From Desulfitibacter sp. BRH_c19 (lineage in GTDB: Bacteria > Bacillota > DSM-16504 > Desulfitibacterales > Desulfitibacteraceae), in the NCBI GenBank assembly GCA_001515945.1, contig LOER01000022.1, forward strand, positions 1 to 64,000: 64,000 nt of DNA. The letters run 5' to 3'. Made by a program: the position numbers and the translations under genes. Below, piece by piece: positions 7,997 to 17,060 of the stretch. The notes under the pieces are model-generated. The model was not told where the DNA came from. It did no database searches and worked only from the letters and a program-made list of their open reading frames with translations. Position 1 is the first letter of the stretch, and every line of letters begins with the position of its first letter.

Positions 7997-9790
7997 ATGG
8001 GGAAAAGCGATGAAACAAGTAAAGAACTAGTATCTTTGATTAATGACAATTCTGAAATTTTAAATGTAATTTATAGCGGTGTGTTAATTATTGATTTAAA
8101 AGGAACCATTGTTTACTGTAATCCCGCTGCTCATAGGATTATAAATAAAACATTTAGTGACATAATCGGAAAAAATATAGAAGAAATTAATAATAGTTCT
8201 TTATTGTACACAGCAATAAAAGAAGATAACAGCTATGAAAATACATTGATTCAATTTGAGGGTAAATCCATACTCACAAGCGGAACTACAATTAAAAAAA
8301 ATGGCCAAAAAATAGGCGGAGTATCTATCTTTCATGATGTTAAGGACTTTGAAGATGTCTTTGTGAACGAATTTAAGGTAATACAAGACATAAATAGGGA
8401 ACTCAATGCTATCATAGAGTCATCTTATGATGGTATATGGATAAGTGATGGTAAAGGCGTTACTTTAAGAGTAAATAAAAGTTATGAAGATTTCGCAGGA
8501 ATTAAAGCAGAAGAAGTTGTGGGACATTCCTTGTATGATCTTGTTGGTGAAGGATATGTTACTGATTCAGCTGCCCTCCGTGTTATTGAAAATAAAGCTC
8601 CGGTAACATTAATCCACGAGATTAGGACAGGGAAAAAGGCAATGGTAACAGCCAAACCAATTTGGGATGAAAATGGTGAAATCTGGAGAATAATTACTAA
8701 CGTTCGTGATATCAGCTTAATAAATAATATGAGGGAAGAAATCGAGCGATTAAGACAGAAATCCATCAGGGATGAAATGGAACTGAAACAACTTCGAAAA
8801 GAAAACCTTCACATTGAAATAATTGGTTCTAGCATAGGAATTTTAAAAGTAGTCGATTTTTGTAAAAAAGTAGCTGACGTTGATTCTACTGTTCTATTAC
8901 TAGGAGAATCAGGTGTTGGAAAAGATGTTTTTGCAAGACTAATTCATAAGTGTAGTCCACGCAAAGAAGAACCCTTTGTTAAAATAAACTGTGGGGCTAT
9001 TCCTGATAATCTTATTGAATCTGAATTATTTGGATATGAAAAGGGTTCTTTTACTGGTGCTAACATTTCTGGGAAACTAGGGATGTTTGAAATGGCAGAC
9101 GGTGGCACTTTATTTCTTGATGAAGTGGGCGAATTACCCCTTAGATTGCAAGTTAAATTATTACAAGCCATTCAGGAGTGTAAGTTTTATAAAGTTGGTG
9201 GCACCCAACCAATAAAAGTTAATGTTAGAATACTAGCTGCTACCAATCGAGATTTAATATCTATGATAAGAGAAGGAACATTTCGAAAGGATCTTTACTA
9301 TCGTTTAAATGTGGTATCCTCAGAGATACCTCCTCTAAGAGAACGAAGAGAGGATATACCCTTGCTGGTTAAGTATTTTTTAAACAATTATAATAATGTT
9401 TTTAAAATTAAGAAGATTATTGATGCGGATGCAATGAAGTGTTTAATAGATTATGATTGGCCAGGAAACATACGTGAACTAGAGAATATAATAGAAGGTT
9501 TAGTTGTATTAACCAGAGATCAAATTATTAAGAATTATGATTTGCCTAAGCATATTCAAAAGAAAGCCTTAGATAATTCTGATAGTAATAATTATAGTGA
9601 TGAATTAACTCAAATTACTATTTCAAAAAATAGTACCTTAAATGATGCCATTGAAGTTATCGAAAGAAAAATATTAAGCGAAGCTTTAATTGAACATGGT
9701 AGTACAAGACAAGTTGCGAAACTTCTTAATGTTGACCAATCTACAATAGTTCGAAAGGCACAAAAATATAATATAAAATGGGCCAAATAA
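7997..9790 (+). CDS. PAS-containing sigma-54-dependent transcriptional activator
   Basis: A 597-residue enhancer-binding protein. Two PAS-like sensor domains lie at about 15-115 and 130-245, then a coiled-coil linker rich in Glu/Arg. The AAA+ domain (about 275-505) has Walker A GESGVGKD, the sigma-54-contact loop KGSFTGA and Walker B GGTLFLDEVGELP. A Fis-type helix-turn-helix (TRQVAKLLNVDQSTIVRKAQ) ends the protein. The PAS domains imply that it senses a small molecule or redox signal rather than a phosphorylated receiver. Its likely targets are sigma-54 promoters such as that at 839, upstream of the 2-KPCC-like operon, and possibly the CoA-transferase genes downstream, although no -24/-12 site is visible before those. 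Confidence 0.92.
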   Translation: MGKSDETSKELVSLINDNSEILNVIYSGVLIIDLKGTIVYCNPAAHRIINKTFSDIIGKNIEEINNSSLLYTAIKEDNSYENTLIQFEGKSILTSGTTIKKNGQKIGGVSIFHDVKDFEDVFVNEFKVIQDINRELNAIIESSYDGIWISDGKGVTLRVNKSYEDFAGIKAEEVVGHSLYDLVGEGYVTDSAALRVIENKAPVTLIHEIRTGKKAMVTAKPIWDENGEIWRIITNVRDISLINNMREEIERLRQKSIRDEMELKQLRKENLHIEIIGSSIGILKVVDFCKKVADVDSTVLLLGESGVGKDVFARLIHKCSPRKEEPFVKINCGAIPDNLIESELFGYEKGSFTGANISGKLGMFEMADGGTLFLDEVGELPLRLQVKLLQAIQECKFYKVGGTQPIKVNVRILAATNRDLISMIREGTFRKDLYYRLNVVSSEIPPLRERREDIPLLVKYFLNNYNNVFKIKKIIDADAMKCLIDYDWPGNIRELENIIEGLVVLTRDQIIKNYDLPKHIQKKALDNSDSNNYSDELTQITISKNSTLNDAIEVIERKILSEALIEHGSTRQVAKLLNVDQSTIVRKAQKYNIKWAK

Positions 9791-9853
9791 GTTTTTTGAA
9801 TTTCAATCTAAAAACAATTATTAATTGGATTTGAGGATATAGGAGGATAGAGC

Positions 9854-10516
9854 ATGGTACAAATACTTTCCGCTAAACAAGCTATAAGTAAAATGGAGGA
9901 TGGAATGACTATAGCCGTAGGTGGCTTTCTTGGATGCGGCTGTCCTGACATGCTAATAGATGAGGTTATTAAACAAGGCTGTAAAAACCTAACACTAATC
10001 TGCAATGATAGTGGTTTCCCTGGAAAAGGAGTAGGAAAACTTCAAGATGAAAATAGACTTTCAAAGGTTTATGCATCATATATCGGAGGTCACCCCGAAA
10101 CAGGTAAACAAATGCAGACAGGGGAGATGGAAGTAATCCTTACACCTCAGGGCAGCCTAGCTGAAAAGCTAAGAGCTGCAGGTGCAGGGTTAGGGGGGAT
10201 CCTAACACCAACCGGTGTAGGAACCATAGTAGAAGAAGGAAAAGAAGTTATAGTAGTAGACGGAAAACAATATTTATTAGAATTACCATTAAAAGCAGAC
10301 ATTGCATTACTAAAGGCACATAAGGCTGATGAAAAAGGTAATCTTGTATATAGGAAGGCAGCAAGAAACTTCAACCCCGTAATGGCAACAGCCGCTGACC
10401 TGGTAATTGTTGAAGCAGAGGAAATCGTAAAAGCAGGTGAAATAGATCCTGATATGATACATACACCTGGAGTATTTGTCAACATTTTGGTAAAAGGAGG
10501 TAGCCAAAATGGATAA
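9854..10516 (+). CDS. atoD: acetate/acetoacetate-type CoA-transferase, alpha subunit
   Basis: A 220-residue family I CoA-transferase alpha subunit. The N-terminal [20 protein letters not shown] and the central [16 protein letters not shown] and PTGVGT motifs match AtoD/CtfA/ScoA. It overlaps the beta subunit gene by eight bases, so the two polypeptides are made together and form the heteromeric enzyme, which moves CoA between acetyl-CoA (or butyryl-CoA) and acetoacetate through a glutamyl-CoA intermediate. ATG 9854 follows AGGAGG. Acetoacetate is the product of 2-KPCC, so this pair would be the natural next step if the enzyme at 997 makes acetoacetate. Exact acyl specificity cannot be read. 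Confidence 0.85.
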   Translation: MVQILSAKQAISKMEDGMTIAVGGFLGCGCPDMLIDEVIKQGCKNLTLICNDSGFPGKGVGKLQDENRLSKVYASYIGGHPETGKQMQTGEMEVILTPQGSLAEKLRAAGAGLGGILTPTGVGTIVEEGKEVIVVDGKQYLLELPLKADIALLKAHKADEKGNLVYRKAARNFNPVMATAADLVIVEAEEIVKAGEIDPDMIHTPGVFVNILVKGGSQNG

Positions 10517-11171
10517 AAAAGAGGCCAGAATAATGATAGCAAAAAGAATTGCCAGAGAGCTTGTAGGTGGAACAGTTGTTAACCTTGGTATTGGCATGCC
10601 AACCTTATGTGCCAGCTATGTGCCAAAAGATATTGACGTGATGTTTCAGTCTGAAAACGGTTTTATTGGCATAGGACCAGCACCCAAAGCTGAGGAAATG
10701 GACAAAGACTGCGTTAATGCAGGAGGAAGCCCAGTTACGATACTGCCTGGCGGATGCTGCTTTGACAGTTCAACCTCCTTTGGGATTATAAGGGGAGGCC
10801 ATATTCATACTACTGTACTTGGAGCATTGCAGGTAGATCAGGATGGAAATCTGGCTAACTGGATGGTACCTGGCAAAATGGTACCGGGCATGGGTGGAGC
10901 AATGGATCTTGTAGTAGGTGCAGGCAGGGTGATAATTGCTATGGAGCATTTAGCTAAAGACGGAAGTACCAAGATATTGAAAAAGTGCAATTTGCCGCTT
11001 ACTGCGAAAAATGAAGTTGATTTAATAGTAACTGACATGGCTGTAATGGAAGTTACCAAAGATGGTTTGGTATTAAAAGAAATTGCACCTGGTATTACTG
11101 TAGAAGAAGTTGTTAACTCTACTGAGGCGGATTTAATAATATTTACAAATATAGAAACCATTTCTGTTTAA
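10509..11171 (+). CDS. atoA: acetate/acetoacetate-type CoA-transferase, beta subunit
   Basis: A 220-residue beta subunit. [10 protein letters not shown] contains the catalytic Glu of the family I SENG motif, which forms the covalent glutamyl-CoA. [23 protein letters not shown] and [10 protein letters not shown] are also typical. The start overlaps the end of the alpha gene (GGAGG lies inside atoD), so translation is coupled. A cupin gene follows 18 bases after its stop, and a stub of a thiolase gene follows that, which recalls the common atoD-atoA-thiolase arrangement for acetoacetate breakdown to acetyl-CoA. Confidence 0.86.
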   Translation: MDKKEARIMIAKRIARELVGGTVVNLGIGMPTLCASYVPKDIDVMFQSENGFIGIGPAPKAEEMDKDCVNAGGSPVTILPGGCCFDSSTSFGIIRGGHIHTTVLGALQVDQDGNLANWMVPGKMVPGMGGAMDLVVGAGRVIIAMEHLAKDGSTKILKKCNLPLTAKNEVDLIVTDMAVMEVTKDGLVLKEIAPGITVEEVVNSTEADLIIFTNIETISV

Positions 11172-11189
11172 AAAGGAGGAGAAACGAGA

Positions 11190-11561
11190 ATGTATTTTGA
11201 TAAGAATACTCTTACAGAACATAAGGCGCTTGAGCCATTTACGCGATACGCTAAAATTATTTTTGATGACAGAACTATTGATAAAGCCTCGTTGAGTATA
11301 GGTGTATTCCGTTTCGGAGAAGACCAAACAGGTCCCAAACATAGTCATGAAACAGAGGTTGAGGTATACTTTTGCTTAAAAGGTGAGGGTTGTGTAATAG
11401 TTGATGAAAAAGAATTTATATTAAAAGAGGGTAATATTTTGTACATTCCCCCTAAAGCAGTACATGAAACTAAAAATGTAGGGAATAGTGATTTTGAGTT
11501 TTTAGCGATTTTTTCTCCATGCTTAAATATGGATAATATTAGACAGTGGCCAGCAGTATGA
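11190..11561 (+). CDS. small cupin-domain protein
   Basis: A 123-residue single-domain cupin. KHSHETEVEVYFCLKGEG (residues about 50-67) is cupin motif 1 with His, His and Glu metal ligands, and PPKAVHETKN supplies the motif 2 His. Such proteins bind a divalent metal and act as isomerases, dioxygenases or small-molecule sensors. The Shine-Dalgarno AAAGGAGGAG precedes ATG 11190, and the gene follows atoA by 18 bases, so it belongs to that operon. Function unknown; a role in handling a keto-acid intermediate is a guess. Confidence 0.7.
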   Translation: MYFDKNTLTEHKALEPFTRYAKIIFDDRTIDKASLSIGVFRFGEDQTGPKHSHETEVEVYFCLKGEGCVIVDEKEFILKEGNILYIPPKAVHETKNVGNSDFEFLAIFSPCLNMDNIRQWPAV

Positions 11562-11593
11562 AGAGACGTTTAAAGAAGGGGGAAAAGTAGTTC

Positions 11594-11698
11594 ATGAAAA
11601 AAGCAGTTATAGTAAGTGCAGTAAGAACACCAATAGGTGCCTTTGGAGGTACATTAGTAAATACGCTAGATACTGGTTCTTGGGATATAAGGGGGTAA
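11594..11698 (+). pseudogene. thiolase (acetyl-CoA acetyltransferase) N-terminal stub
   Basis: ATG 11594 opens a 34-codon frame beginning MKKAVIVSAVRTPIGAFGG, the canonical thiolase N-terminus, then diverging (VNTLDTGSWDIRG) to a TAA at 11696. A full thiolase needs about 390 residues, so nearly all the gene is missing. A ribosome site (AAGGGGGAAAAG) is retained. The stop codon lies within a terminator hairpin, suggesting a deletion that joined the thiolase start to the end of another transcript. It follows the CoA-transferase genes, where a complete thiolase would be expected. Confidence 0.85.
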
Positions 11699-11719
11699 CT
11701 AATCCCCTTTTCTTTTTTT
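11689..11719 (+). terminator. rho-independent terminator
   Basis: AAGGGG at 11689-11694 pairs with CCCCTT at 11704-11709 and is followed by TCTTTTTTT. It ends the atoDA-cupin transcript and overlaps the stop of the thiolase stub. Confidence 0.8.
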
Positions 11720-11765
11720 ATTCAGATTGTGGTAGAATGTTCATAACAAATATTGAATTTTAGCT

Positions 11766-12272
11766 TTGGAGGAGATTGCCATCAATTCGGCTTTGATTAT
11801 AGTTAACTGTATAAATAAGTATTTTGATTTAAATGGTGAAAAATATCTAGGAAATAACTGCCAACAAGTAATTAGAAATATACGTGAGAAACTAATCATA
11901 GCAAGAAAAGTAGGAAATCCAGTTATTTATGTTAATGATGGTATGCCCCAACCAAAAACAAAAAGGCAAAAATTTAATAATGCTGTTAAAGAAGAGCTTG
12001 AACTACTAGCTGGGGAAAGTGTAATTTATACGGATACAATAAGCTCTTTTTATAATACTTCTTTGGAGATGGAATTAGATAGAAAGAACATAAATGAAAT
12101 TATACTGGTAGGAGCCCATACAAATACCACTATTTTTTTTACTGCTGTTGAAGCTAGGATTAGAGGGTTAAGCGTAATTGCTTTCGAGGAGTGCATTATT
12201 TCTAATGATAAGATAGCCCATGCAGTATTTATTAATCAAATGGTAAAAAACCATGGGATAGAAGTTTTTTGA
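11766..12272 (+). CDS. isochorismatase-fold protein lacking the catalytic cysteine
   Basis: About 165 residues with the cysteine-hydrolase (isochorismatase/nicotinamidase) fold: ALIIVNCINKYFD at the N-terminus and EIILVGAHTNTTIFFTAVEAR at the usual nucleophile loop. Active members have D in the first motif and Cys in GxxTxxCVxxTA. Here the first reads VNC and the second TNTTIFF, so both the Asp and the Cys appear replaced; hydrolase activity is doubtful. Start is unusual: the only Shine-Dalgarno (GGAGGAG, 11768-11774) lies inside the first codons of the TTG 11766 frame and is well spaced from ATC 11781, so a rare ATC start is possible; TTG 11793 is the other choice. It precedes a methyltransferase gene by 16 bases. 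Confidence 0.65.
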   Translation: MEEIAINSALIIVNCINKYFDLNGEKYLGNNCQQVIRNIREKLIIARKVGNPVIYVNDGMPQPKTKRQKFNNAVKEELELLAGESVIYTDTISSFYNTSLEMELDRKNINEIILVGAHTNTTIFFTAVEARIRGLSVIAFEECIISNDKIAHAVFINQMVKNHGIEVF

Positions 12273-12288
12273 TATTCGGGAGGTACGT

Positions 12289-12906
12289 ATGGTTGATTAT
12301 ACTGGTGAAAGAGTTATCCCAAAACTCATGAATCGCGAAAATGGCCTTCTTATTGAGCATATTGCCAGGTACAAATTTGCAAGCAACTTCACATGGGGAA
12401 GGGTGTTAGATATTGCTTGTGGAGTAGGGTACGGTAGTGAAATTATATTAAAAGGACCTAGTAGATGGTTAATCAAGGAAATGGTTGGGGTTGACAATGA
12501 CTTAGCTACCATCGAGTATGCTAGAAACTATTACTCTCTTCCACTAGCTAAATACGTATTGGGGGATGCCCTAGATCCAAATCTAAAGAAATCTCTAGGT
12601 GGCTTTGATGTAATAATTAGCTTTGAAACAATTGAACATCTAGAACAAGATGAAGCATTTATACATAACTTAAAAAGTCTCTTAAACGATGATGGACAAC
12701 TTATTATTTCTACTCCATTGGGGCAGGGCAGAGAATATCCATGCATTTGCCCATTTCATTATTTTCAATATACTATGGAAGAGTTTGAGGACTTGTTAAA
12801 GAGAAACTTCAGAGAAGTGGATATATATTTGCAGAAAGGTATAATAATTGAAAAACCCATTCCTGATAAAAAGTATTATCTTGCAGTAGCTGTTTGTAAG
12901 CAATGA
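12289..12906 (+). CDS. class I SAM-dependent methyltransferase
   Basis: A 205-residue methyltransferase. YTGERVIP near the N-terminus is seen in methyltransferases linked to glycan or polyketide modification. Motif I is VLDIACGVGYGSEII (about 38-52), the acidic post-I residue is in MVGVDNDL, and motif II is FDVIISFETIEHL, followed by LLNDDGQLIISTP. It starts at ATG 12289 after GGGAGG and forms a two-gene unit with the isochorismatase-like gene. The methyl acceptor is unknown. A hairpin terminator follows. Confidence 0.75.
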   Translation: MVDYTGERVIPKLMNRENGLLIEHIARYKFASNFTWGRVLDIACGVGYGSEIILKGPSRWLIKEMVGVDNDLATIEYARNYYSLPLAKYVLGDALDPNLKKSLGGFDVIISFETIEHLEQDEAFIHNLKSLLNDDGQLIISTPLGQGREYPCICPFHYFQYTMEEFEDLLKRNFREVDIYLQKGIIIEKPIPDKKYYLAVAVCKQ

Positions 12907-12927
12907 CATTAGAAGATGCGACATGTG

Positions 12928-12958
12928 AGTCTCCTTGATTAAGGAGGCTTATTTCGTT
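12928..12958 (+). terminator. rho-independent terminator
   Basis: AGTCTCCTT (12928-12936) pairs with AAGGAGGCT (12941-12949) around GATT and is followed by a T-rich tail. Ends the 11766-12906 unit. Confidence 0.75.
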
Positions 12959-13033
12959 TTACTGTTGATAGATAATATAATGGATTTTGTCTGTCTTTGA
13001 ATAGTCAAAATTATTTAAAATTTCAAAATAGGC

Positions 13034-13063
13034 TTGAAATTATATTCTTGTACATGTTATAAT
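13034..13063 (+). promoter_or_regulatory. sigma-A promoter of the peptide-transport operon
   Basis: TTGAAA (13034-13039) and TATAAT (13058-13063) with an 18-base spacer, about 90 bases before the first dpp-type gene. Confidence 0.65.
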
Positions 13064-13154
13064 GAAAAAAATAAATCATATAATATTATATGAAAATAAT
13101 TTTTCATATAAAGCATTATTTCTTATAAGCCTTTTAGGAGATGAGATTTAAGAT

Positions 13155-14162
13155 ATGGCTTTCTACAAATATTTTATTAAACGATTTTTTCTTACCGTAC
13201 CTACATTAATTGGAGTAAGTATTATTGTATTTTTATTAATACACATGATACCTGGAGACCCTGTTACTGTCATGTTAGGAGAGAGGGCAACTGATGCAGC
13301 AAGAGTTGCTCTTGAACAAAGGCTTGGACTTGATAAACCATTACATATTCAATATTGGAATTGGGTTAGCCATGCCATTAGGGGTGACTTTGGGATTTCT
13401 ATTAAGAGCCATGAACCAGTTTTTAGGGAGATCATCAGTAGACTACCTGCCACTCTTGAACTTACCTTAACAGCAATGTTTATAGCTATAACTTTTGGGA
13501 TGTTGTTTGGAGTAACTGCAGCTAGGTATAGAAATACAGCAATTGATCAAATGGCAATAGGTGTTTCATTATTGGGAGTATCCATTCCAATATTCTGGTT
13601 GGGAATGATGATGATTTTCCTCTTTTCAGTAATAATGGGTTTATTGCCTGTATCAGGGCGTATTACTATGGGCCTAACTATATCACATGTTACTGGTTTT
13701 TACTTAATTGACACTATCATAACTGGTAACATGCTGCAGTTTTGGAATGCTGTAAGGCATCTTATTATGCCTGCGACAGCTCTAGCTACAGTTTCTTTGG
13801 CCCTGATAGTGAGGATTACCAGATCTAGTATGCTTGATGTATTAAATGAGGACTACATTCGTACTGCTAGAGCCAAGGGGTTACCCATGAATATAGTTAT
13901 ATATAAACACGCTTTAAAAAATGCAATGATACCTATTGTTACAGTTGTGGGGTTACAGTTTGCAAAGCTCCTTGGGGGAGCAATTTTGACTGAAACAGTC
14001 TTTTCATGGCCAGGAATTGGAAGGTTACTGATAACAGCAATAGGTAACAGGGACTATCCTATGATACAAGGTGTTGTGTTTTTCATTTCATTTGCATTTA
14101 TCTTAATTAATATCTTAGTTGATATGCTTTATGCTTATTTAGATCCGAGAATACGCTATTAA
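13155..14162 (+). CDS. dipeptide/oligopeptide ABC transporter permease, DppB/OppB type
   Basis: A 335-residue inner-membrane permease with six hydrophobic segments. The N-terminal FLTVPTLIGVSIIVFLLIHM, the LGLDKPLHIQYWNW loop and the coupling region around DYIRTARAKGLP (EAA motif) are hallmarks of DppB/OppB/GsiC. AGGAGA precedes ATG 13155. It is the first of five transporter genes in order B-C-D-F-A, followed by an amidohydrolase. A sigma-A promoter lies upstream. The solute may be a peptide or a peptide-like amide rather than nickel; sequence alone does not decide. Confidence 0.93.
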   Translation: MAFYKYFIKRFFLTVPTLIGVSIIVFLLIHMIPGDPVTVMLGERATDAARVALEQRLGLDKPLHIQYWNWVSHAIRGDFGISIKSHEPVFREIISRLPATLELTLTAMFIAITFGMLFGVTAARYRNTAIDQMAIGVSLLGVSIPIFWLGMMMIFLFSVIMGLLPVSGRITMGLTISHVTGFYLIDTIITGNMLQFWNAVRHLIMPATALATVSLALIVRITRSSMLDVLNEDYIRTARAKGLPMNIVIYKHALKNAMIPIVTVVGLQFAKLLGGAILTETVFSWPGIGRLLITAIGNRDYPMIQGVVFFISFAFILINILVDMLYAYLDPRIRY

Positions 14163-14177
14163 TAGGGAGGTGAGCTA

Positions 14178-15035
14178 GTGAATAACGAGTTGAGCCAAAT
14201 TGTAAGGCAATACAGAAAAAACAAACCAGCTGTATTTGCATTTTTTGTAGCAATTATATTAATCTTTTTAGCAGTCTTTGGTCCTATGATGGCACCTTAT
14301 GATCCAATTGATACAAACTTAGAGAATAGACTTCTTCCGGGTTTTTGGGCAGGTAATACAGATAATCCATTAGGCACAGATAATTTGGGAAGAGATATCT
14401 ATTCAAGATTATTATATGGTGCAAGTATTTCCTTAAAGATAGGTTATTCAGTAATTTTTATTACTGCGATAGCTGGAATCTTTCTGGGTATTGTATCAGG
14501 GTATTTTGGTGGCATAGTAGATAATATTGTCATGAGATTTGTTGATATACTCCTTGCTTTTCCTCCGCTGTTATTGGCCCTAGTAATTGCAGCTTCACTA
14601 GGTACTGGCATCGAAAAGGCAATGCTTGCTATTGCAATTGTGTATATTCCTAGTCTCGCTCGTATTGTGCGGGGTTCAGTACTGACAGTAAAGGAACTAC
14701 CCTATATTGAAGCCTCTATGGCGATGGGTGGAAATCACTTCTGGATTACTCTAAGACATGTCCTACCAAACATTATGACACCGGTTGTAGTATATTTAAC
14801 ATTACTTTTAGGGGACGCAATTTTGTATGCCGCTGCTCTAGGGTTTTTAGGGGTAGGAATAGATCCGTCCATGCCAGAATGGGGTGCAATGTTAAGCTCA
14901 GGAAAAGATTTCCTGCTTCTTGGCAAATGGTGGATAACAGTATTTCCAGGAATTATGATATTTTTCGCAGTATTATCATTTAACCTTTTAGGTGATGGTT
15001 TAAGAGAAGCAATAGATTCTAAACTTAGAATATAG
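14178..15035 (+). CDS. dipeptide/oligopeptide ABC transporter permease, DppC/OppC type
   Basis: A 285-residue permease. The N-terminal OppC domain (residues about 5-55, FGPMMAPYDPIDTNLENRL), HPLGTDNLGRDIYSRLLYG-like loop and LPYIEASMAMGGNHFWIT coupling region place it with DppC/GsiD. GTG 14178 follows GGGAGGTGAG, 15 bases after dppB. It pairs with DppB to form the transmembrane channel. It ends in TAG within a few bases of the ATPase gene start. Confidence 0.93.
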   Translation: MNNELSQIVRQYRKNKPAVFAFFVAIILIFLAVFGPMMAPYDPIDTNLENRLLPGFWAGNTDNPLGTDNLGRDIYSRLLYGASISLKIGYSVIFITAIAGIFLGIVSGYFGGIVDNIVMRFVDILLAFPPLLLALVIAASLGTGIEKAMLAIAIVYIPSLARIVRGSVLTVKELPYIEASMAMGGNHFWITLRHVLPNIMTPVVVYLTLLLGDAILYAAALGFLGVGIDPSMPEWGAMLSSGKDFLLLGKWWITVFPGIMIFFAVLSFNLLGDGLREAIDSKLRI

Positions 15036-15052
15036 TGGAAGAGGTGCTAGTA

Positions 15053-16039
15053 GTGACTAGTGAGACAATCTTAAATGTGGAAAACTTACGCGTAGAGTTT
15101 GAAACTGGACGGGGAAAGGTAATTGCCATAGATGGAGTCGATTTTACTCTGCGTAAAAACCAAACCCTTGGAATTGTAGGAGAATCAGGTTGTGGCAAAA
15201 GTGTTACAGCTTTAACAATTATGGGACTGTTAGCAAATAATGCAGTAACTGGGGGAAAGGTATTATTTAAGGAAGAAAATCTCTTGGAAAAATCAGAAAG
15301 GGAATTGACTAAAATCAGGGGAAACAGGATTTCAATGATTTTTCAAGAACCAATGACTTCACTTAATCCAGTCTTTACAATAGAGGATCAGCTCTCAGAA
15401 GTTATATTCCTACATCAGGGCGGTACAAGAAGAGAAATTCAGAAGAAGGCTATTGATATATTAGCTAAGGTTGGAATACCTAACCCAGAAAGAAGAATGT
15501 TGGATTATCCACATAGATTAAGTGGAGGCATGCGGCAAAGAATCATGATTGCTATGGCATTAGCATGTAATCCTGATATTTTAATCGCTGATGAGCCGAC
15601 AACTGCTCTGGATGTTACCATTCAAGCTCAAATCCTATTGCTGATAAAAGGATTGCAGGAAGAGTTGGGAACAGGCGTAATTATGATAACCCATGATTTG
15701 GGGGTTATTGCACAGGTTGCCCAAGAGGTAGCTGTAATGTACGCGGGGCAAATTGTTGAATATGCAAAAGTAGCCAATATTTTTGAAAGACCTTTACATC
15801 CATATACTCAAGGACTTATTAGAACCATACCAAATATTAAAAAAGAGCAGGTAAGGTTAGAGGAAATAAAAGGAATGGTTCCTGAACTATCTCTTCTACC
15901 TAAAGGGTGTCGCTTTCATCCGCGTTGTCCAGAAAAAATTGAAAGATGTCATTTGGATACGCCAGACATGATAGCATCTGATATTGGGGCTGTGAGATGC
16001 TGGTTGTGGCAAAATAACGAACTGTTTAAAGGAGCATAG
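15053..16039 (+). CDS. peptide ABC transporter ATPase, DppD/OppD type
   Basis: A 328-residue ATPase with Walker A GESGCGKS, LSGGMRQRIM signature, Walker B ILIADEPTTALD and the C-terminal oligopeptide-transport region with Cys cluster (CRFHPRCPEKIERC) that can hold an iron-sulfur cluster in this family. GTG 15053 is preferred over GTG 15035 because AGAGGTG sits six bases before it; the longer version adds six residues. It acts with the DppF-type ATPase encoded three bases downstream. Confidence 0.9.
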   Translation: MTSETILNVENLRVEFETGRGKVIAIDGVDFTLRKNQTLGIVGESGCGKSVTALTIMGLLANNAVTGGKVLFKEENLLEKSERELTKIRGNRISMIFQEPMTSLNPVFTIEDQLSEVIFLHQGGTRREIQKKAIDILAKVGIPNPERRMLDYPHRLSGGMRQRIMIAMALACNPDILIADEPTTALDVTIQAQILLLIKGLQEELGTGVIMITHDLGVIAQVAQEVAVMYAGQIVEYAKVANIFERPLHPYTQGLIRTIPNIKKEQVRLEEIKGMVPELSLLPKGCRFHPRCPEKIERCHLDTPDMIASDIGAVRCWLWQNNELFKGA

Positions 16040-16041
16040 CT

Positions 16042-17013
16042 ATGGTTGAACCTATTATAACAGTTAAGGATCTTAAAAAATATTATCCGATTAAGAAACA
16101 AGATAGTTTATTTAAATACGATTACCTAAGAGCAATTGATGGTATAAGTTTTAAACTATATGAAGGGGAAACACTAGGACTAGTTGGAGAATCTGGCTGT
16201 GGTAAATCTACAACTAGAAAACTTCTATTAAATGTTGAGCCTCCAACTCAAGGAGAAGTTTTGTTTAATGAGAAAAATATTTTCACGATGAATAATCATC
16301 ATATTAAGGACTATCGAAGGAATGTGCAAATGGTATTTCAAGATCCTTATGCCAGCCTTGATCCTAAATGGAAGGTAATAAACCTTATTTCCGAATCACT
16401 TAGAATACATAAAATTGGTAGCAAAAAGGAACAAACCGTTAAAGTCTTAGAACTAATGAAGCTTGTTGGGCTGAAAGAAGAGCACTGCCACAGATATCCA
16501 CATGAGTTTAGTGGCGGACAAAGACAACGTATATGTATTGCCAGGGCTTTGGCTTTAGATCCCAAGGTGATTGTTGCAGATGAACCAGTCTCGGCATTGG
16601 ATGTTTCTATCCAGGCACAGGTATTAAATCTTTTTAAGGACTTAAAAGAAAAGCTTAACCTTACATATCTATTTATATCCCATGATTTAAATGTTATTAA
16701 ATACATTTCCAACAGGGTTGCAGTAATGTATTTAGGAAGAATTGTTGAAATTGCTGATACCCAAAAGCTGTTTAATAATCCCAGACACCCGTATACAGAA
16801 GCTTTGATGAATGCTATACCTGTACCTGACCCTAGAGAATGCATGGAAATGAGAGTTTTAGGAGGTGAAGTACCAAGTCCAATAAATCCACCTGATGGAT
16901 GTACCTTTCATCCAAGATGTCCAAATGTTATGGAGATTTGTAAAACTATAATTCCTTCCTTAACAGTAATAAATAAAAACCATCAGGTAGCATGTCATTT
17001 GACAAAATGTTAG
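16042..17013 (+). CDS. peptide ABC transporter ATPase, DppF/OppF type
   Basis: A 323-residue ATPase with Walker A GESGCGKST, FQDPYASLDP Q-loop typical of OppF, FSGGQRQR signature, Walker B VIVADEPVSALD and the C-terminal FHPRCPNVMEIC cysteine segment. It starts three bases after dppD, with GGAGC inside the end of that gene. Second nucleotide-binding subunit of the importer. Confidence 0.92.
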   Translation: MVEPIITVKDLKKYYPIKKQDSLFKYDYLRAIDGISFKLYEGETLGLVGESGCGKSTTRKLLLNVEPPTQGEVLFNEKNIFTMNNHHIKDYRRNVQMVFQDPYASLDPKWKVINLISESLRIHKIGSKKEQTVKVLELMKLVGLKEEHCHRYPHEFSGGQRQRICIARALALDPKVIVADEPVSALDVSIQAQVLNLFKDLKEKLNLTYLFISHDLNVIKYISNRVAVMYLGRIVEIADTQKLFNNPRHPYTEALMNAIPVPDPRECMEMRVLGGEVPSPINPPDGCTFHPRCPNVMEICKTIIPSLTVINKNHQVACHLTKC

Positions 17014-17060
17014 CATATCTACTTATCTATAAGGAATTAATTTGGTGGGGAGGTAAAAAG

